The position numbers and the translations under genes were made by a program. DNA of 34,714 nt. Source: Ruminococcus sp. (GTDB taxonomy: Bacteria; Bacillota; Clostridia; Oscillospirales; Ruminococcaceae). This document shows, piece after piece, positions 1-7,644 of this stretch (its first letter is position 1; each line of letters opens with the position of its first letter). The notes beneath the pieces were generated by a model. That model was not told the origin of the DNA, did no database searches, and saw only the letters and a program-made list of their open reading frames with translations. Location of the stretch: the NCBI GenBank assembly GCA_014799785.1, contig JAAVHI010000071.1, positions 1 through 34,714 of the forward strand. Direction: 5' to 3'.

Positions 1-40
1 CACCGGACTGTTTTCAAGGGTCACTTGGTTGCGCACCGTT

Positions 41-240
41 ACAAGGAGGGGCGGTCGTGTTCGCCCCTCCTCGAAACGCTTTCGCGTTTCTCACCTCCTG
101 CTCCGTTTTGGACGATATGCGCCTGCGGGCGCAGGAGGGGATTTCGCCGCCTGCGGGCGGCGACCAAAGGGCGCTGCCCTCTGGACTTCTGCCGCCTTTG
201 AAAAGGCGGGCGAAACTTTTCCATAGCGGCTTCGCCGCGC
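41..240 (+). repeat. Multi-hairpin structured repeat, left copy
   Basis: This GC-rich non-coding block is built of successive hairpins. Stem A is 45-53 with 62-70 (loop GTCGTGTT). Stem B is 73-79 with 84-90 (loop TTTC). Stem C is 94-101 with 131-138. Stem D is 145-151 with 156-162 (loop TGCG). Stem E is 164-172 with 176-184 and has one mismatch. Smaller hairpins lie at 193-208 and 226-238. A diverged copy lies on the minus strand at 34461-34645. The two copies share 36 identical bases (137-172 and 34529-34564), the loops and the linkers, whereas stems A, B and C differ in sequence but still pair. This suggests selection on folded RNA or single-stranded DNA. I see no coding potential, transposase or target duplication. 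The short open frames here are not convincing genes. Confidence 0.8.
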
Positions 241-260
241 GGGGACTTTTAGTTTGTCTT

Positions 261-303
261 GCAAAATAAAATCCCGCAGTATTCTTTTTGTGAATACTGC
301 GGG
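261..303 (-). terminator. Intrinsic terminator of glgP
   Basis: A perfect 12-bp stem (273-284 with 292-303, loop TTTTTGT on the plus strand) lies 19 bases past the glgP stop. On the minus strand it is followed by the T-rich tract ATTTTATTTT. This is a standard Rho-independent terminator separating glgP from the hairpin repeat. Confidence 0.9.
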
Positions 304-321
304 AAATTTTTTAGTGATTGA

Positions 322-2718
322 TTATTTAAGCTTCCAGATGTCGCTTGCGTAGTCCTCGATCGCTCTGTCGGCGGAGAAAATACCCGCTCCCGCGATATTA
401 TGCAGGGACATCTTGTTCCACTTGGACGTATCCTTATAGCACTCGGAAACATACTGCTGCGCGCACTGATATGCGTCGAAATCCGCAAGAACCATGTAGG
501 GGTCTTTGAACTTCAGGGAGTTTGCGACTTCCTCGAATGTGCAGCCGTTTATGCCGTGGTACATTTTGTTGATCGCCTTGTCGATAACGTCGTTGTTGTT
601 GCAGTACTCTTCGGGACGGTATCCCTGAGCCTGCTTTGCAAGAACCTCGTCGGCGGTCATGCCGAAGATGAAGATATTGTCGATACCAACCTGATCCTTG
701 ATCTCAATGTTCGCGCCGTCAAGAGTACCCAGCGTAAGCGCGCCGTTGAGCATGAGCTTCATGTTGCCCGTACCGGAAGCCTCCTTGCCTGCGAGGGAAA
801 TCTGCTCCGAAACCTCGGCGGCAGGCATAAGCAGCTCGGAAAGGGATACGCGGTAGTCCTCTAAGAAGAACACCTGAAGCTGCTTGCTGATCTTGGGATT
901 TTTCTTGATCTCCTCGCCCAGTGCCCAGATCATCTTGATGATCTGCTTTGCAAGGTAGTATCCGGGAGCAGCCTTTGCCGCAAAGATATAGGTCTTGGGA
1001 ACGAAATCCGCGTCGGGATTTTCCAGCAGGTAGTTGTACTCGGCAATAATGTTGAGCACATTAAGGTGCTGTCTCTTGTACTCGTGGAGACGCTTTACCT
1101 GAACGTCGAAGATGCCGTCGGTGTTGAGGACTGTGCCGAAGTTTGTCTTTACATACTTGGCGAAACGCTCCTTGTTTTCCTTTTTGATCTCGGCAAGACG
1201 TTTGATAACGTTTGCGTCGTTTTCAAATTTGGTGAAGTTGTAAAGGTCTGCGCCGTTTGACTTGAAGCCGTCGCCGATAGTGCTTTCAAGCAGTGAGGTA
1301 AGTCCGGGATTGGACTGGAGCAGCCATCTTCTGTAAGCGATACCGTTGGTAACGTTCTTGAACTTGTGAGGTGTGTCGGCATACTCGTTCTTGAAAACGT
1401 CCTTTTTGATGATATCGGAGTGAAGCTTTGAAACGCCGTTTACGCTGTGAGAAGCGCATACGCAGAGCAGAGCCATGTGTATCTGGTTGTTCTGGATAAT
1501 GGACATTCTTGTGACCTTTGCGCTGTCGTCAAGACGCTCCATAAGGTCTGCGCAGTAGCGGTTGTTGATCTCAACAATGATGGAGAAAATACGGGGAATT
1601 ACCTGCTTAACCAGATTTACGTCCCACTTCTCCAGAGCCTCTGCAAGAACGGTGTGGTTGGTGTAGGCAAATGTATTTGTAACGATATGCCAAGCCTTAG
1701 CCCAGCTGTAGCCGCAGTCGTCAAGCAGAATTCTCATCAGCTCGGGGATAGCAAGGGTGGGGTGAGTGTCGTTGATGTGGATAGCAACCTTTTCATGGAG
1801 GTTGTCAAGAGTGCCGTAAACGCGCATATGTCTGTCAACGATATCTCCCACGGAAGCGGCGCACATAAAGTACTGCTGACGGAGACGGAGGCTCTTGCCC
1901 TCAAGGTGGTTGTCATTGGGGTACAGAACCTTGGAGATAGCCTGAGCAACGGTGTTCTGGCTGAGAGCCTTTGCATAGTCACCCTGATTGAACATAGCCA
2001 TATCAAAGGAGGGCGCTTTCGCCTGCCACAGTCTGAGGACGGAAACCGCCTCGTTGCCGTAGCCGGGAACGTACATATCGTAAGGTATAGCCTGAACAGT
2101 GTTGTAGTTTGTGTAGGAAATGTGGTGGTACTTGTCGTCCCAGTACTCAGTCAGATCGCCCTCGAAGTGAACGTCGATAACGCGGTCGGACTTCTGTACG
2201 ATCCAGCTTTCGCCGCCGGGGAGCCAGTTGTCGGGAAGCTCCGTCTGCCAGCCGTCCTCGATCTTCTGCTTGAAGATACCGTATTCATAGCAGATAGAGT
2301 AGCCCATTGCAGGGTATCCGTCGGTAGCGAGACCGTCCAGATAGCAGGCGGCAAGTCTGCCCAGACCGCCGTTGCCAAGACCCGCGTCAGGCTCGTACTC
2401 GTAAATTCTGTCAAGATTGATGTCCCATTCCTTGAAGATATCCGCAACCATTTCGTTGATATTAAGGTTGAACAGGCTGGTTTTCAGGGAACGTCCCATG
2501 AGGAATTCCATAGAAAGGTAGTAGATCTCCTTGTTGCCCGCCGAATGGGTTTTCGCGCGGAACTTGCGGCGTCTTTCACGGAGTATCTCAACGACAACCT
2601 TAGAAAGAGCCTTATAGATCTGCATATCGGAAGCGTCCACAGGAGTAACGCTGTACTCCGTCTGAAGTACCTTTCGCAGCCTCTCTTCAAATTCGTCCTT
2701 AGCAATAACAGGAACCAT
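322..2718 (-). CDS. glgP: Glycogen/alpha-glucan phosphorylase (GT35)
   Basis: 798-residue cytosolic enzyme that releases glucose-1-phosphate from the non-reducing ends of glycogen or maltodextrin using phosphate, with pyridoxal phosphate as cofactor. The length matches bacterial GlgP/MalP (about 800-815). The family signature EASGTGNMK is intact, and its lysine (Lys654) is the residue that forms the PLP Schiff base in this family. The conserved GNGGLGRLAACYLD, NDTHPTLAIPELMR and VKRLHEYKRQ motifs are also present. The ATG start is preceded by GGAG at a normal spacing. The gene is monocistronic, with its own promoter at 2818-2846 and a strong terminator. No other glycogen gene (glgA, glgB, glgC) is adjacent. 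Whether glycogen or maltodextrin is preferred cannot be told from the sequence. Confidence 0.97.
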   Translation of the reverse strand: MVPVIAKDEFEERLRKVLQTEYSVTPVDASDMQIYKALSKVVVEILRERRRKFRAKTHSAGNKEIYYLSMEFLMGRSLKTSLFNLNINEMVADIFKEWDINLDRIYEYEPDAGLGNGGLGRLAACYLDGLATDGYPAMGYSICYEYGIFKQKIEDGWQTELPDNWLPGGESWIVQKSDRVIDVHFEGDLTEYWDDKYHHISYTNYNTVQAIPYDMYVPGYGNEAVSVLRLWQAKAPSFDMAMFNQGDYAKALSQNTVAQAISKVLYPNDNHLEGKSLRLRQQYFMCAASVGDIVDRHMRVYGTLDNLHEKVAIHINDTHPTLAIPELMRILLDDCGYSWAKAWHIVTNTFAYTNHTVLAEALEKWDVNLVKQVIPRIFSIIVEINNRYCADLMERLDDSAKVTRMSIIQNNQIHMALLCVCASHSVNGVSKLHSDIIKKDVFKNEYADTPHKFKNVTNGIAYRRWLLQSNPGLTSLLESTIGDGFKSNGADLYNFTKFENDANVIKRLAEIKKENKERFAKYVKTNFGTVLNTDGIFDVQVKRLHEYKRQHLNVLNIIAEYNYLLENPDADFVPKTYIFAAKAAPGYYLAKQIIKMIWALGEEIKKNPKISKQLQVFFLEDYRVSLSELLMPAAEVSEQISLAGKEASGTGNMKLMLNGALTLGTLDGANIEIKDQVGIDNIFIFGMTADEVLAKQAQGYRPEEYCNNNDVIDKAINKMYHGINGCTFEEVANSLKFKDPYMVLADFDAYQCAQQYVSECYKDTSKWNKMSLHNIAGAGIFSADRAIEDYASDIWKLK

Positions 2719-2817
2719 ATAAAATCTTCTCCAATCTTTAGGGGATTAAGCGCGCTTTGCATTTCTGCAAGCATACGCATACAATACAGGCATTATATAA
2801 ATTATTATATAAACATT

Positions 2818-2846
2818 ATTATACTACATTTTGCCATATAAATCAA
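2818..2846 (-). promoter_or_regulatory. Sigma-A-type promoter of glgP
   Basis: On the minus strand, TTGATT (2841-2846) and TATAAT (2818-2823) are separated by exactly 17 bp. The inferred start site leaves a leader of roughly 95 nt before glgP. The GH130 promoter at the other end of the window has the same two hexamers and the same spacing. Confidence 0.75.
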
Positions 2847-2939
2847 CCGTAATATTAAACAAATTTATCTTTTTTTGTCATAAACCGCTATAATCCTATT
2901 ACAATTTTTTTGCAGTAATTTTGTGCAGTTTTCCGAATT

Positions 2940-5672
2940 TTATTCAAATATCCTGTCAAGCTCCGAAATATCGACCGTCTTTGCGGGAGCGAAATCCTCG
3001 GAGGCGGCATAGTCCGCAAGGCTTTTCAGCAGCTGAGCGCAGGGCTTGCTGTCCTTGCTGCCGTTTAAGCCGGCGGAGCATACAAGCAGCTTTCCGCCGC
3101 CCGTCTTGACCTCGAAAACCGTTCCCAGACTGTGATTGCGTTCGCAGTTGTCAATGGTGCGGACGATAGGGTCTATATCCAGACCGTCCAGAACCACTGT
3201 TCTTGAACTGCTTACGATATCGTACCACTGAGCGGTTGAGTAGCTTTCCGAGGGGAACTCCGCAAGAGCGGGGTGGCTCTTGTCAATGAGCAGTCCCAAA
3301 GTACCCACAGGCACGGGCTTTTTCATGGACTCGGATATGGAACGGAACATGGGGTAATTCCAGAAGTCCGTGCAGTATGTACCCTCTACCGAGTTGGTAT
3401 CGTCAAGTCCCGCAGGCAGGAACAGCACCCGTCCGCCATCGGCAAGGGCGGCCTTTGCGGCTTTCCAGTCGCTTGTTGTCAGCACGTTTTCGTGAGCGGA
3501 TATCTCAGTGTTCGGGTACACCCAAAGAATGTACTTGTTGGAAATATCCCTAATATTTATAGTAAGCGTGACCTTTTGGGGCCTGTCGCACATCGGTAGC
3601 TTTATTTCTGCCGTGCCAAGGTCGAAAAGTCCGCACCTGAAGCTGCCCTTTGCGGATACCGAGTACTCAGAAACTATCTCGCCGCCGCAGGAGAGACGTA
3701 TCTCCGCGGTGGGGTCGGTGTCGGCTTTTGCCGCATACTGGTAAAGCTTTACGGGCATGGAGACCTTTTCTCCCGCCGCGAAAACGAATTTCGGCAGACA
3801 GCCTAAAATCACCCTGTCGGAGCAGAAGCTTCTCCACTCCACGGAGGTGATAACGCCCTTGCTTTCCATAAAGGAGTTGAGGACGCCTACAAGGGCAGTA
3901 CCCTGTCCCGAAAAGTCCTGAATGTCAAGAAGCTGGAAGCCCGAAAGCTCCTTTGACCTGAGAGCGGTCTCTATCTCGTTTTTGTAGCACTCCGCGGCAA
4001 AGCGTCCCGAAGCGCGGAAATATTTGTCCGCAAGCTTTCCCAGACCCGCATTTTCAAGGCGTTCGCGGAATATCTCCAGATTATAAGGTTTAAGCACGCC
4101 CGTGTACTTCCGTATCTCGCCGTAGTCGGGGTACATAAAGTACTGTCCGACTTCGTGGCTCACCACGGGAACGACGGGGAGAAACTCTCCGCTGTCGCCC
4201 ACCGAAACGGTCTTGACCCCTGTGCCGTACTGAATTTCAATAGTACCGCCGCTTCCCTGCTCGGAGTTTACCGAGGCGGGACGGATATGCTCGTCGTATG
4301 TATAGTCGGAGTTGGGTGCGTCGGTCTGGATATGTCCCAAGGGCGCGTCGCACATTGCGTAAGAGCCGCGGAAAAGTCTTTCCCTTGAAAAGCGCACTCC
4401 CACAAAGAAATCGTCGTTGTCCAGAACGCAGGGCCAGAACTGGAAGTTGTTCGATCCCTGTGTATAGAGCGGACGGGGGTCATGCTTTTTGTAGCCGCCC
4501 AATATCGCGTCCAGACGCTCCTTGCTGCCCCAAAGCTCGTTGCCAAGCGACATTGCAAAGAACGAGGGGTGGTTTGCAAATTCGTCCAGAATGCGGAAGC
4601 CCTCGTCGATAAGGTACTGCTGACCCTCGGTTATCTCGTCCTCAACCGTACCCCAGAAAGGAAGCTCGGGCTCCATGTAGATGCCCAGACGGTCTGCCGC
4701 CCTGAAAGCCGCGTCGGGGGGACAGCAGGTGTGGAAGCGGTAGTGATTTATGCCGTGTTCCTTGGCGGTTTTCATGACCGTAAGCCAGCCCTCCGTATCG
4801 GTAGGAGCCGCACCCGTCATGGGGAATATCATTCCGTCGTGCTTGCCGCGCAGATGTATCCTTTCGCCGTTGAGCAGGAAGTCCGTGCCGCGGGTCTCAA
4901 AATTCCGCATACCGAAAGGAATTTTCACCGTGTCGCCGTCGGCGGTGATGGTCATTGTATAGGGGACGGGGTTATGTTCGCTCCACTGCTCCGCCTTTGG
5001 CATTTCGTACACAAAGGAGGGGTTTTCCGCCGTCACCGTAACGGTTTTCGGCCTGAAGCCCGTTACCTCCGCGGTAAGTGAAATGCTGTCCCCGCCGATA
5101 ATAGTTCCGCTTACTGTAACGGTCTCGGACTTTACATCAGGGACAATTCTGACATTTTCAAAGCGCAGGGGATTTCTGAACTCGATAAAGATATCGCCCG
5201 TAATGCCCAGCCAGTTGGTCTGGGTGTCCTGAGAAGTCATGTGCCCTCCGGGAACGGGACAGGAAACGTTGTCTATTACTATTATAATGTTGTTTTCGCC
5301 GTTTTGGACGAGCTTTGTAATGTCATAGCGGTGAGCGGTGCAGAGACTGTTTTTAGTTCCCGCGCTTTTTCCGTTTACCCAGACATGGGAAGTTCGGGTG
5401 CGCTCCAGAACGAGAAAAACGTCGCTGCCGGGATTTTTGGGGGAGACGTTCACCGTCCTGCCGTAGACCGCGTAGCCCTCAAAGCGGTAGGGATCGGTAA
5501 GAAAGCCGTCGCTTCTCTCGTCGGTGACGGGAGGCTTTTTCTCCTGCTGAACGGTTGAGGGCAGTACCGCCGTATCGCCGAAGTCAAAACCCGCAATATT
5601 AGGCATACCCTCCTCCTTGGTGCGGAGCGCAAAGCCCCATGAAGTACCCGAAAGGTTGATTTTTTCTATCAT
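2940..5672 (-). CDS. Glycoside hydrolase family 2 protein (beta-glycosidase)
   Basis: 910 residues with GH2 architecture: an N-terminal jelly-roll sugar-binding domain (about 1-200, with GGHMTSQDTQTNW near its end), an Ig-like domain (about 200-290), a TIM barrel (about 290-600) and C-terminal beta domains. The probable acid/base is Glu379 in the motif GNELWG. Glu507 in SHEVGQY is the likely nucleophile. There is no signal peptide, so it should act in the cytosol on imported oligosaccharides. I chose the ATG at 5672 because GGAAAGG lies just upstream. The in-frame start 20 codons earlier would begin inside the promoter -10 box. GH2 covers beta-galactosidase, beta-glucuronidase, beta-mannosidase and others, and the specificity cannot be assigned here. 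The two GH130/GlgP phosphorolytic enzymes in the window make a role in plant-polysaccharide use plausible. Confidence 0.92.
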   Translation of the reverse strand: MIEKINLSGTSWGFALRTKEEGMPNIAGFDFGDTAVLPSTVQQEKKPPVTDERSDGFLTDPYRFEGYAVYGRTVNVSPKNPGSDVFLVLERTRTSHVWVNGKSAGTKNSLCTAHRYDITKLVQNGENNIIIVIDNVSCPVPGGHMTSQDTQTNWLGITGDIFIEFRNPLRFENVRIVPDVKSETVTVSGTIIGGDSISLTAEVTGFRPKTVTVTAENPSFVYEMPKAEQWSEHNPVPYTMTITADGDTVKIPFGMRNFETRGTDFLLNGERIHLRGKHDGMIFPMTGAAPTDTEGWLTVMKTAKEHGINHYRFHTCCPPDAAFRAADRLGIYMEPELPFWGTVEDEITEGQQYLIDEGFRILDEFANHPSFFAMSLGNELWGSKERLDAILGGYKKHDPRPLYTQGSNNFQFWPCVLDNDDFFVGVRFSRERLFRGSYAMCDAPLGHIQTDAPNSDYTYDEHIRPASVNSEQGSGGTIEIQYGTGVKTVSVGDSGEFLPVVPVVSHEVGQYFMYPDYGEIRKYTGVLKPYNLEIFRERLENAGLGKLADKYFRASGRFAAECYKNEIETALRSKELSGFQLLDIQDFSGQGTALVGVLNSFMESKGVITSVEWRSFCSDRVILGCLPKFVFAAGEKVSMPVKLYQYAAKADTDPTAEIRLSCGGEIVSEYSVSAKGSFRCGLFDLGTAEIKLPMCDRPQKVTLTINIRDISNKYILWVYPNTEISAHENVLTTSDWKAAKAALADGGRVLFLPAGLDDTNSVEGTYCTDFWNYPMFRSISESMKKPVPVGTLGLLIDKSHPALAEFPSESYSTAQWYDIVSSSRTVVLDGLDIDPIVRTIDNCERNHSLGTVFEVKTGGGKLLVCSAGLNGSKDSKPCAQLLKSLADYAASEDFAPAKTVDISELDRIFE

Positions 5673-5730
5673 TTGTATACGTTCCTTTCCGAGAATAAAT
5701 GCATAATAGGTGCAAATACTATCATGAAAC

Positions 5731-5759
5731 ATTATAGCACAACTTTTATGAAATTACAA
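5731..5759 (-). promoter_or_regulatory. Sigma-A-type promoter of the GH2 gene
   Basis: On the minus strand, TTGTAA (5754-5759), a 17-bp spacer and TATAAT (5731-5736) lie about 58 bases ahead of the chosen start. The site rules out the longer reading of the GH2 protein. Confidence 0.75.
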
Positions 5760-5967
5760 CCAAATTTCCCAAATTTAAAAAATCAGTATTGTGTAAATTT
5801 TCACAAACGCCCTCGGCGTCGGGAACGGAGGTGCTGCCGAAAATGAATAATTTATTTTACGAAAAATCATTACACCGTAATCACACATTGTTTACAAAGA
5901 ATTTTAAATATGTGGAAACCTACCAAACAAAGGTCGATTTTTCTGTAAATTATGTCATGTTTCCCCA
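5760..5967. other. Divergent intergenic region between GH2 and the binding lipoprotein
   Basis: AT-rich spacer between two divergent promoters, with no gene seen. It contains small dyads that could be operators: ATTAC-ACC-GTAAT near 5869-5881 and ACCT-N9-AGGT near 5927-5943. Neither matches an operator I can name. Confidence 0.4.
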
Positions 5968-5996
5968 TTGACATTTTTTAAAATAAAAAGTATTAT
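5968..5996 (+). promoter_or_regulatory. Promoter of the binding lipoprotein gene
   Basis: Consensus TTGACA (5968-5973) is followed after 17 bp by TATTAT (5991-5996). An overlapping TATAAT at 5994-5999 would give a 20-bp spacer. The leader is only about 35 nt. Confidence 0.75.
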
Positions 5997-6038
5997 AATC
6001 TATGTAAAACACAAAAATAATTTTTGGAGGTCAACAAA

Positions 6039-7235
6039 ATGAAAGTATCAAAGAAAATTCTTGCATTGGCTCTCGCGGGCTTTATGACAGTGCCTTTCTT
6101 TGCAGGCTGTTCTTCCGACGGCGGCGACGCTCAGGACGGCGGTAACAGCAGCAACGGCGGCAATAGCAGCGCAGACGGCGGAGAGGCTTCTTCCGCAGGC
6201 GGCACATTCAAGATCGGCGGTATCGGCCCTCTTACAGGCGACGCTGCTTCCTACGGAATTTCCGTTAAGCAGGGCGCACAGGTTGCCGTTGACGAGATCA
6301 ACGCTGCCGGCGGCGTAAACGGAATGACGCTTGAGCTTCTCTTCGAGGACGACGAGTGCAACGAGGAAAAATCCGTTTCCGCTTACAACAAGCTTATGGA
6401 CTCTAAGGTAAACGTTATTCTCGGCGCCGTAACAAGCGGATGCAGCATCGCGGTATCCGAGGAATCCGTTAACGACGGCATTCTCCAGATCACTCCCTCA
6501 GGCTCCGCTATGGACTGCACAAAGAACTCCAACAGCTTCCGTATCTGCTTCACAGACCCGCTTCAGGGCAAGCTGATGGCACAGTATATTTCCGAGCAGG
6601 GTCTCAGCAGCCCCGCTATCATCTACGACGTAGCTTCCGACTACAGCAAGGGTATCCACGACGCGTTCGTTGAGCAGGCAAGCGCTCTCGGCATGACAAT
6701 TGCGGCCGACGAAAGCTTCACAGGCGGCGACGTTGACTTCAAGACCCAGCTTACAAAGATCAAGTCCTCCGGCGCGGACTGCCTGTTCCTGCCTATCTAC
6801 TACACAGAGGTCGGCTACATCTCCGAGCAGGCTGCGACTGTAGGCGTTGAGCTTCCTTACTTCGGCTGCGACGGCTGGGACGGCGTTATCAACCAGCTCA
6901 ACGGCAACACCGCAAACATCGAGGGCGCAATATTCCTTACACCTTTCGTTGCAAACAGCTCCAACCCCAAGGTAACAGCTTTTGTTGACGCCTATAACAA
7001 GGCTTACAACTCGACTCCCGACCAGTTTGCTGCCGATGCATACGATGGAGTATACGTTATCAAGGCTCTGCTTGAAACAACAGGCGGCGACGTTTCCAAC
7101 GAGGCTCTCATCGACGCTATGACAAAGATCTCCGTTGACGGCGCAACAGGCTCCATGAGCTTTACCGCAGACGGCGAGCCCAACAAGTCCGCTATGGTTG
7201 CCGTGATCGAAAACGGCGAATATGTAGGCAAATAA
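6039..7235 (+). CDS. Branched-chain amino acid-type ABC substrate-binding lipoprotein
   Basis: 398-residue type I periplasmic-binding protein of the LivJ/LivK (Peripla_BP_6) family. It has a lipoprotein signal with lipobox FAGC (Cys24), then a Gly/Ser/Asn-rich linker to about residue 50, then the family opening FKIGGIGPLTGDAASYG. The binding fold runs to the end (VAVIENGEYVGK). An in-frame TTG lies 5 codons upstream, but GGAGG (6026-6030) places the start at the ATG. The protein should be tethered outside the membrane. The usual livHMGF permease and ATPase genes are absent on both sides, so it either serves a transporter encoded elsewhere or presents ligand to a receptor. The next gene is a chemoreceptor with its own promoter. 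The ligand is not known: the family binds leucine, isoleucine, valine, amides, urea and others. Confidence 0.92.
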   Translation: MKVSKKILALALAGFMTVPFFAGCSSDGGDAQDGGNSSNGGNSSADGGEASSAGGTFKIGGIGPLTGDAASYGISVKQGAQVAVDEINAAGGVNGMTLELLFEDDECNEEKSVSAYNKLMDSKVNVILGAVTSGCSIAVSEESVNDGILQITPSGSAMDCTKNSNSFRICFTDPLQGKLMAQYISEQGLSSPAIIYDVASDYSKGIHDAFVEQASALGMTIAADESFTGGDVDFKTQLTKIKSSGADCLFLPIYYTEVGYISEQAATVGVELPYFGCDGWDGVINQLNGNTANIEGAIFLTPFVANSSNPKVTAFVDAYNKAYNSTPDQFAADAYDGVYVIKALLETTGGDVSNEALIDAMTKISVDGATGSMSFTADGEPNKSAMVAVIENGEYVGK

Positions 7236-7260
7236 GCATACTATTTATTAATGCATTTTT

Positions 7261-7294
7261 CGGGAACGTTCCTTGCGGACGTTCCCGATTTTTA
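7261..7294 (+). terminator. Intrinsic terminator after the binding lipoprotein gene
   Basis: The 9-bp stem CGGGAACGT / ACGTTCCCG (7261-7269 with 7279-7287) is followed by a T run (ATTTTTAT), 25 bases past the stop codon. Confidence 0.85.
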
Positions 7295-7467
7295 TAGGCC
7301 TGGCATTTGCCTATGCAGCAGTATTCTCCCGAGACGAAAGCCGTTTTTGCATCTCACTTATGCTTAACGGCTGAGCCTTTGACCGTCCCAAACATAATTT
7401 GTGCATTTTTTATAAATCGCCGCCGCAAAATTTGTCTTTGACTGTGGGATTATCTGTAAAATTTTTA
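7295..7467. other. Unassigned spacer with predicted hairpins
   Basis: No gene seen. There is a hairpin at 7294-7314 (ATAGGC/GCCTAT), and a larger one at 7339-7372 (AGCCGTT/AACGGCT enclosing GCA/TGC) flanked by GACG (7333) and CGTC. It lies between a terminator and the next promoter, so it is not obviously part of either neighbouring transcript. It does not match a riboswitch consensus I can recall. Confidence 0.35.
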
Positions 7468-7496
7468 TTGACAAAAAAGTGATAATATTGTATAAT
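7468..7496 (+). promoter_or_regulatory. Perfect-consensus promoter of the chemoreceptor gene
   Basis: TTGACA (7468-7473), a 17-bp spacer and TATAAT (7491-7496). The match to the sigma-A consensus is perfect, which is unusual for a signalling gene and predicts strong basal expression unless it is repressed. Confidence 0.85.
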
Positions 7497-7502
7497 ATTA
7501 AA

Positions 7503-7644
7503 GAAAATATTATGATTTTTGACGCTTGACTATGAATGCGGAAATCTCCGCCCGCGGGAAACCGTACCGGGGCTTAATTCCTGCTTATACATGATTTATC
7601 ATAGTATAATTTATGCTTACTTTTTGCGAAAGGAACATATTGAT
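7503..7644 (+). other. Long structured 5' leader of the chemoreceptor mRNA
   Basis: About 140 nt separate the predicted transcription start from the ATG. The leader contains hairpin GCGGA-AATC-TCCGC (7538-7551), a GC-rich stretch with CCGCGG and CCGTACCGG, and an AT-rich dyad near 7592-7612. The length and GC-rich folding suggest post-transcriptional control, but I cannot match it to a known riboswitch class. Confidence 0.4.

Noticed and set aside
29..269. Short open frames within the left hairpin repeat
   Set aside because: They arise from GC-rich palindromes; the same frames are not kept in the right copy.
1447..2841. Long plus-strand open frame (464 codons) opposite glgP
   Set aside because: It lies antisense to the well-supported glycogen phosphorylase, has no ribosome site, and its translation is Val/Leu/Cys-rich without any family motif.
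7295..7644. Cyclic-di-GMP-I riboswitch before the chemoreceptor
   Set aside because: I looked for the conserved core segments near GGCAAACC and GACGCAAAGCC and did not find them in order; the leader is reported only as structured.
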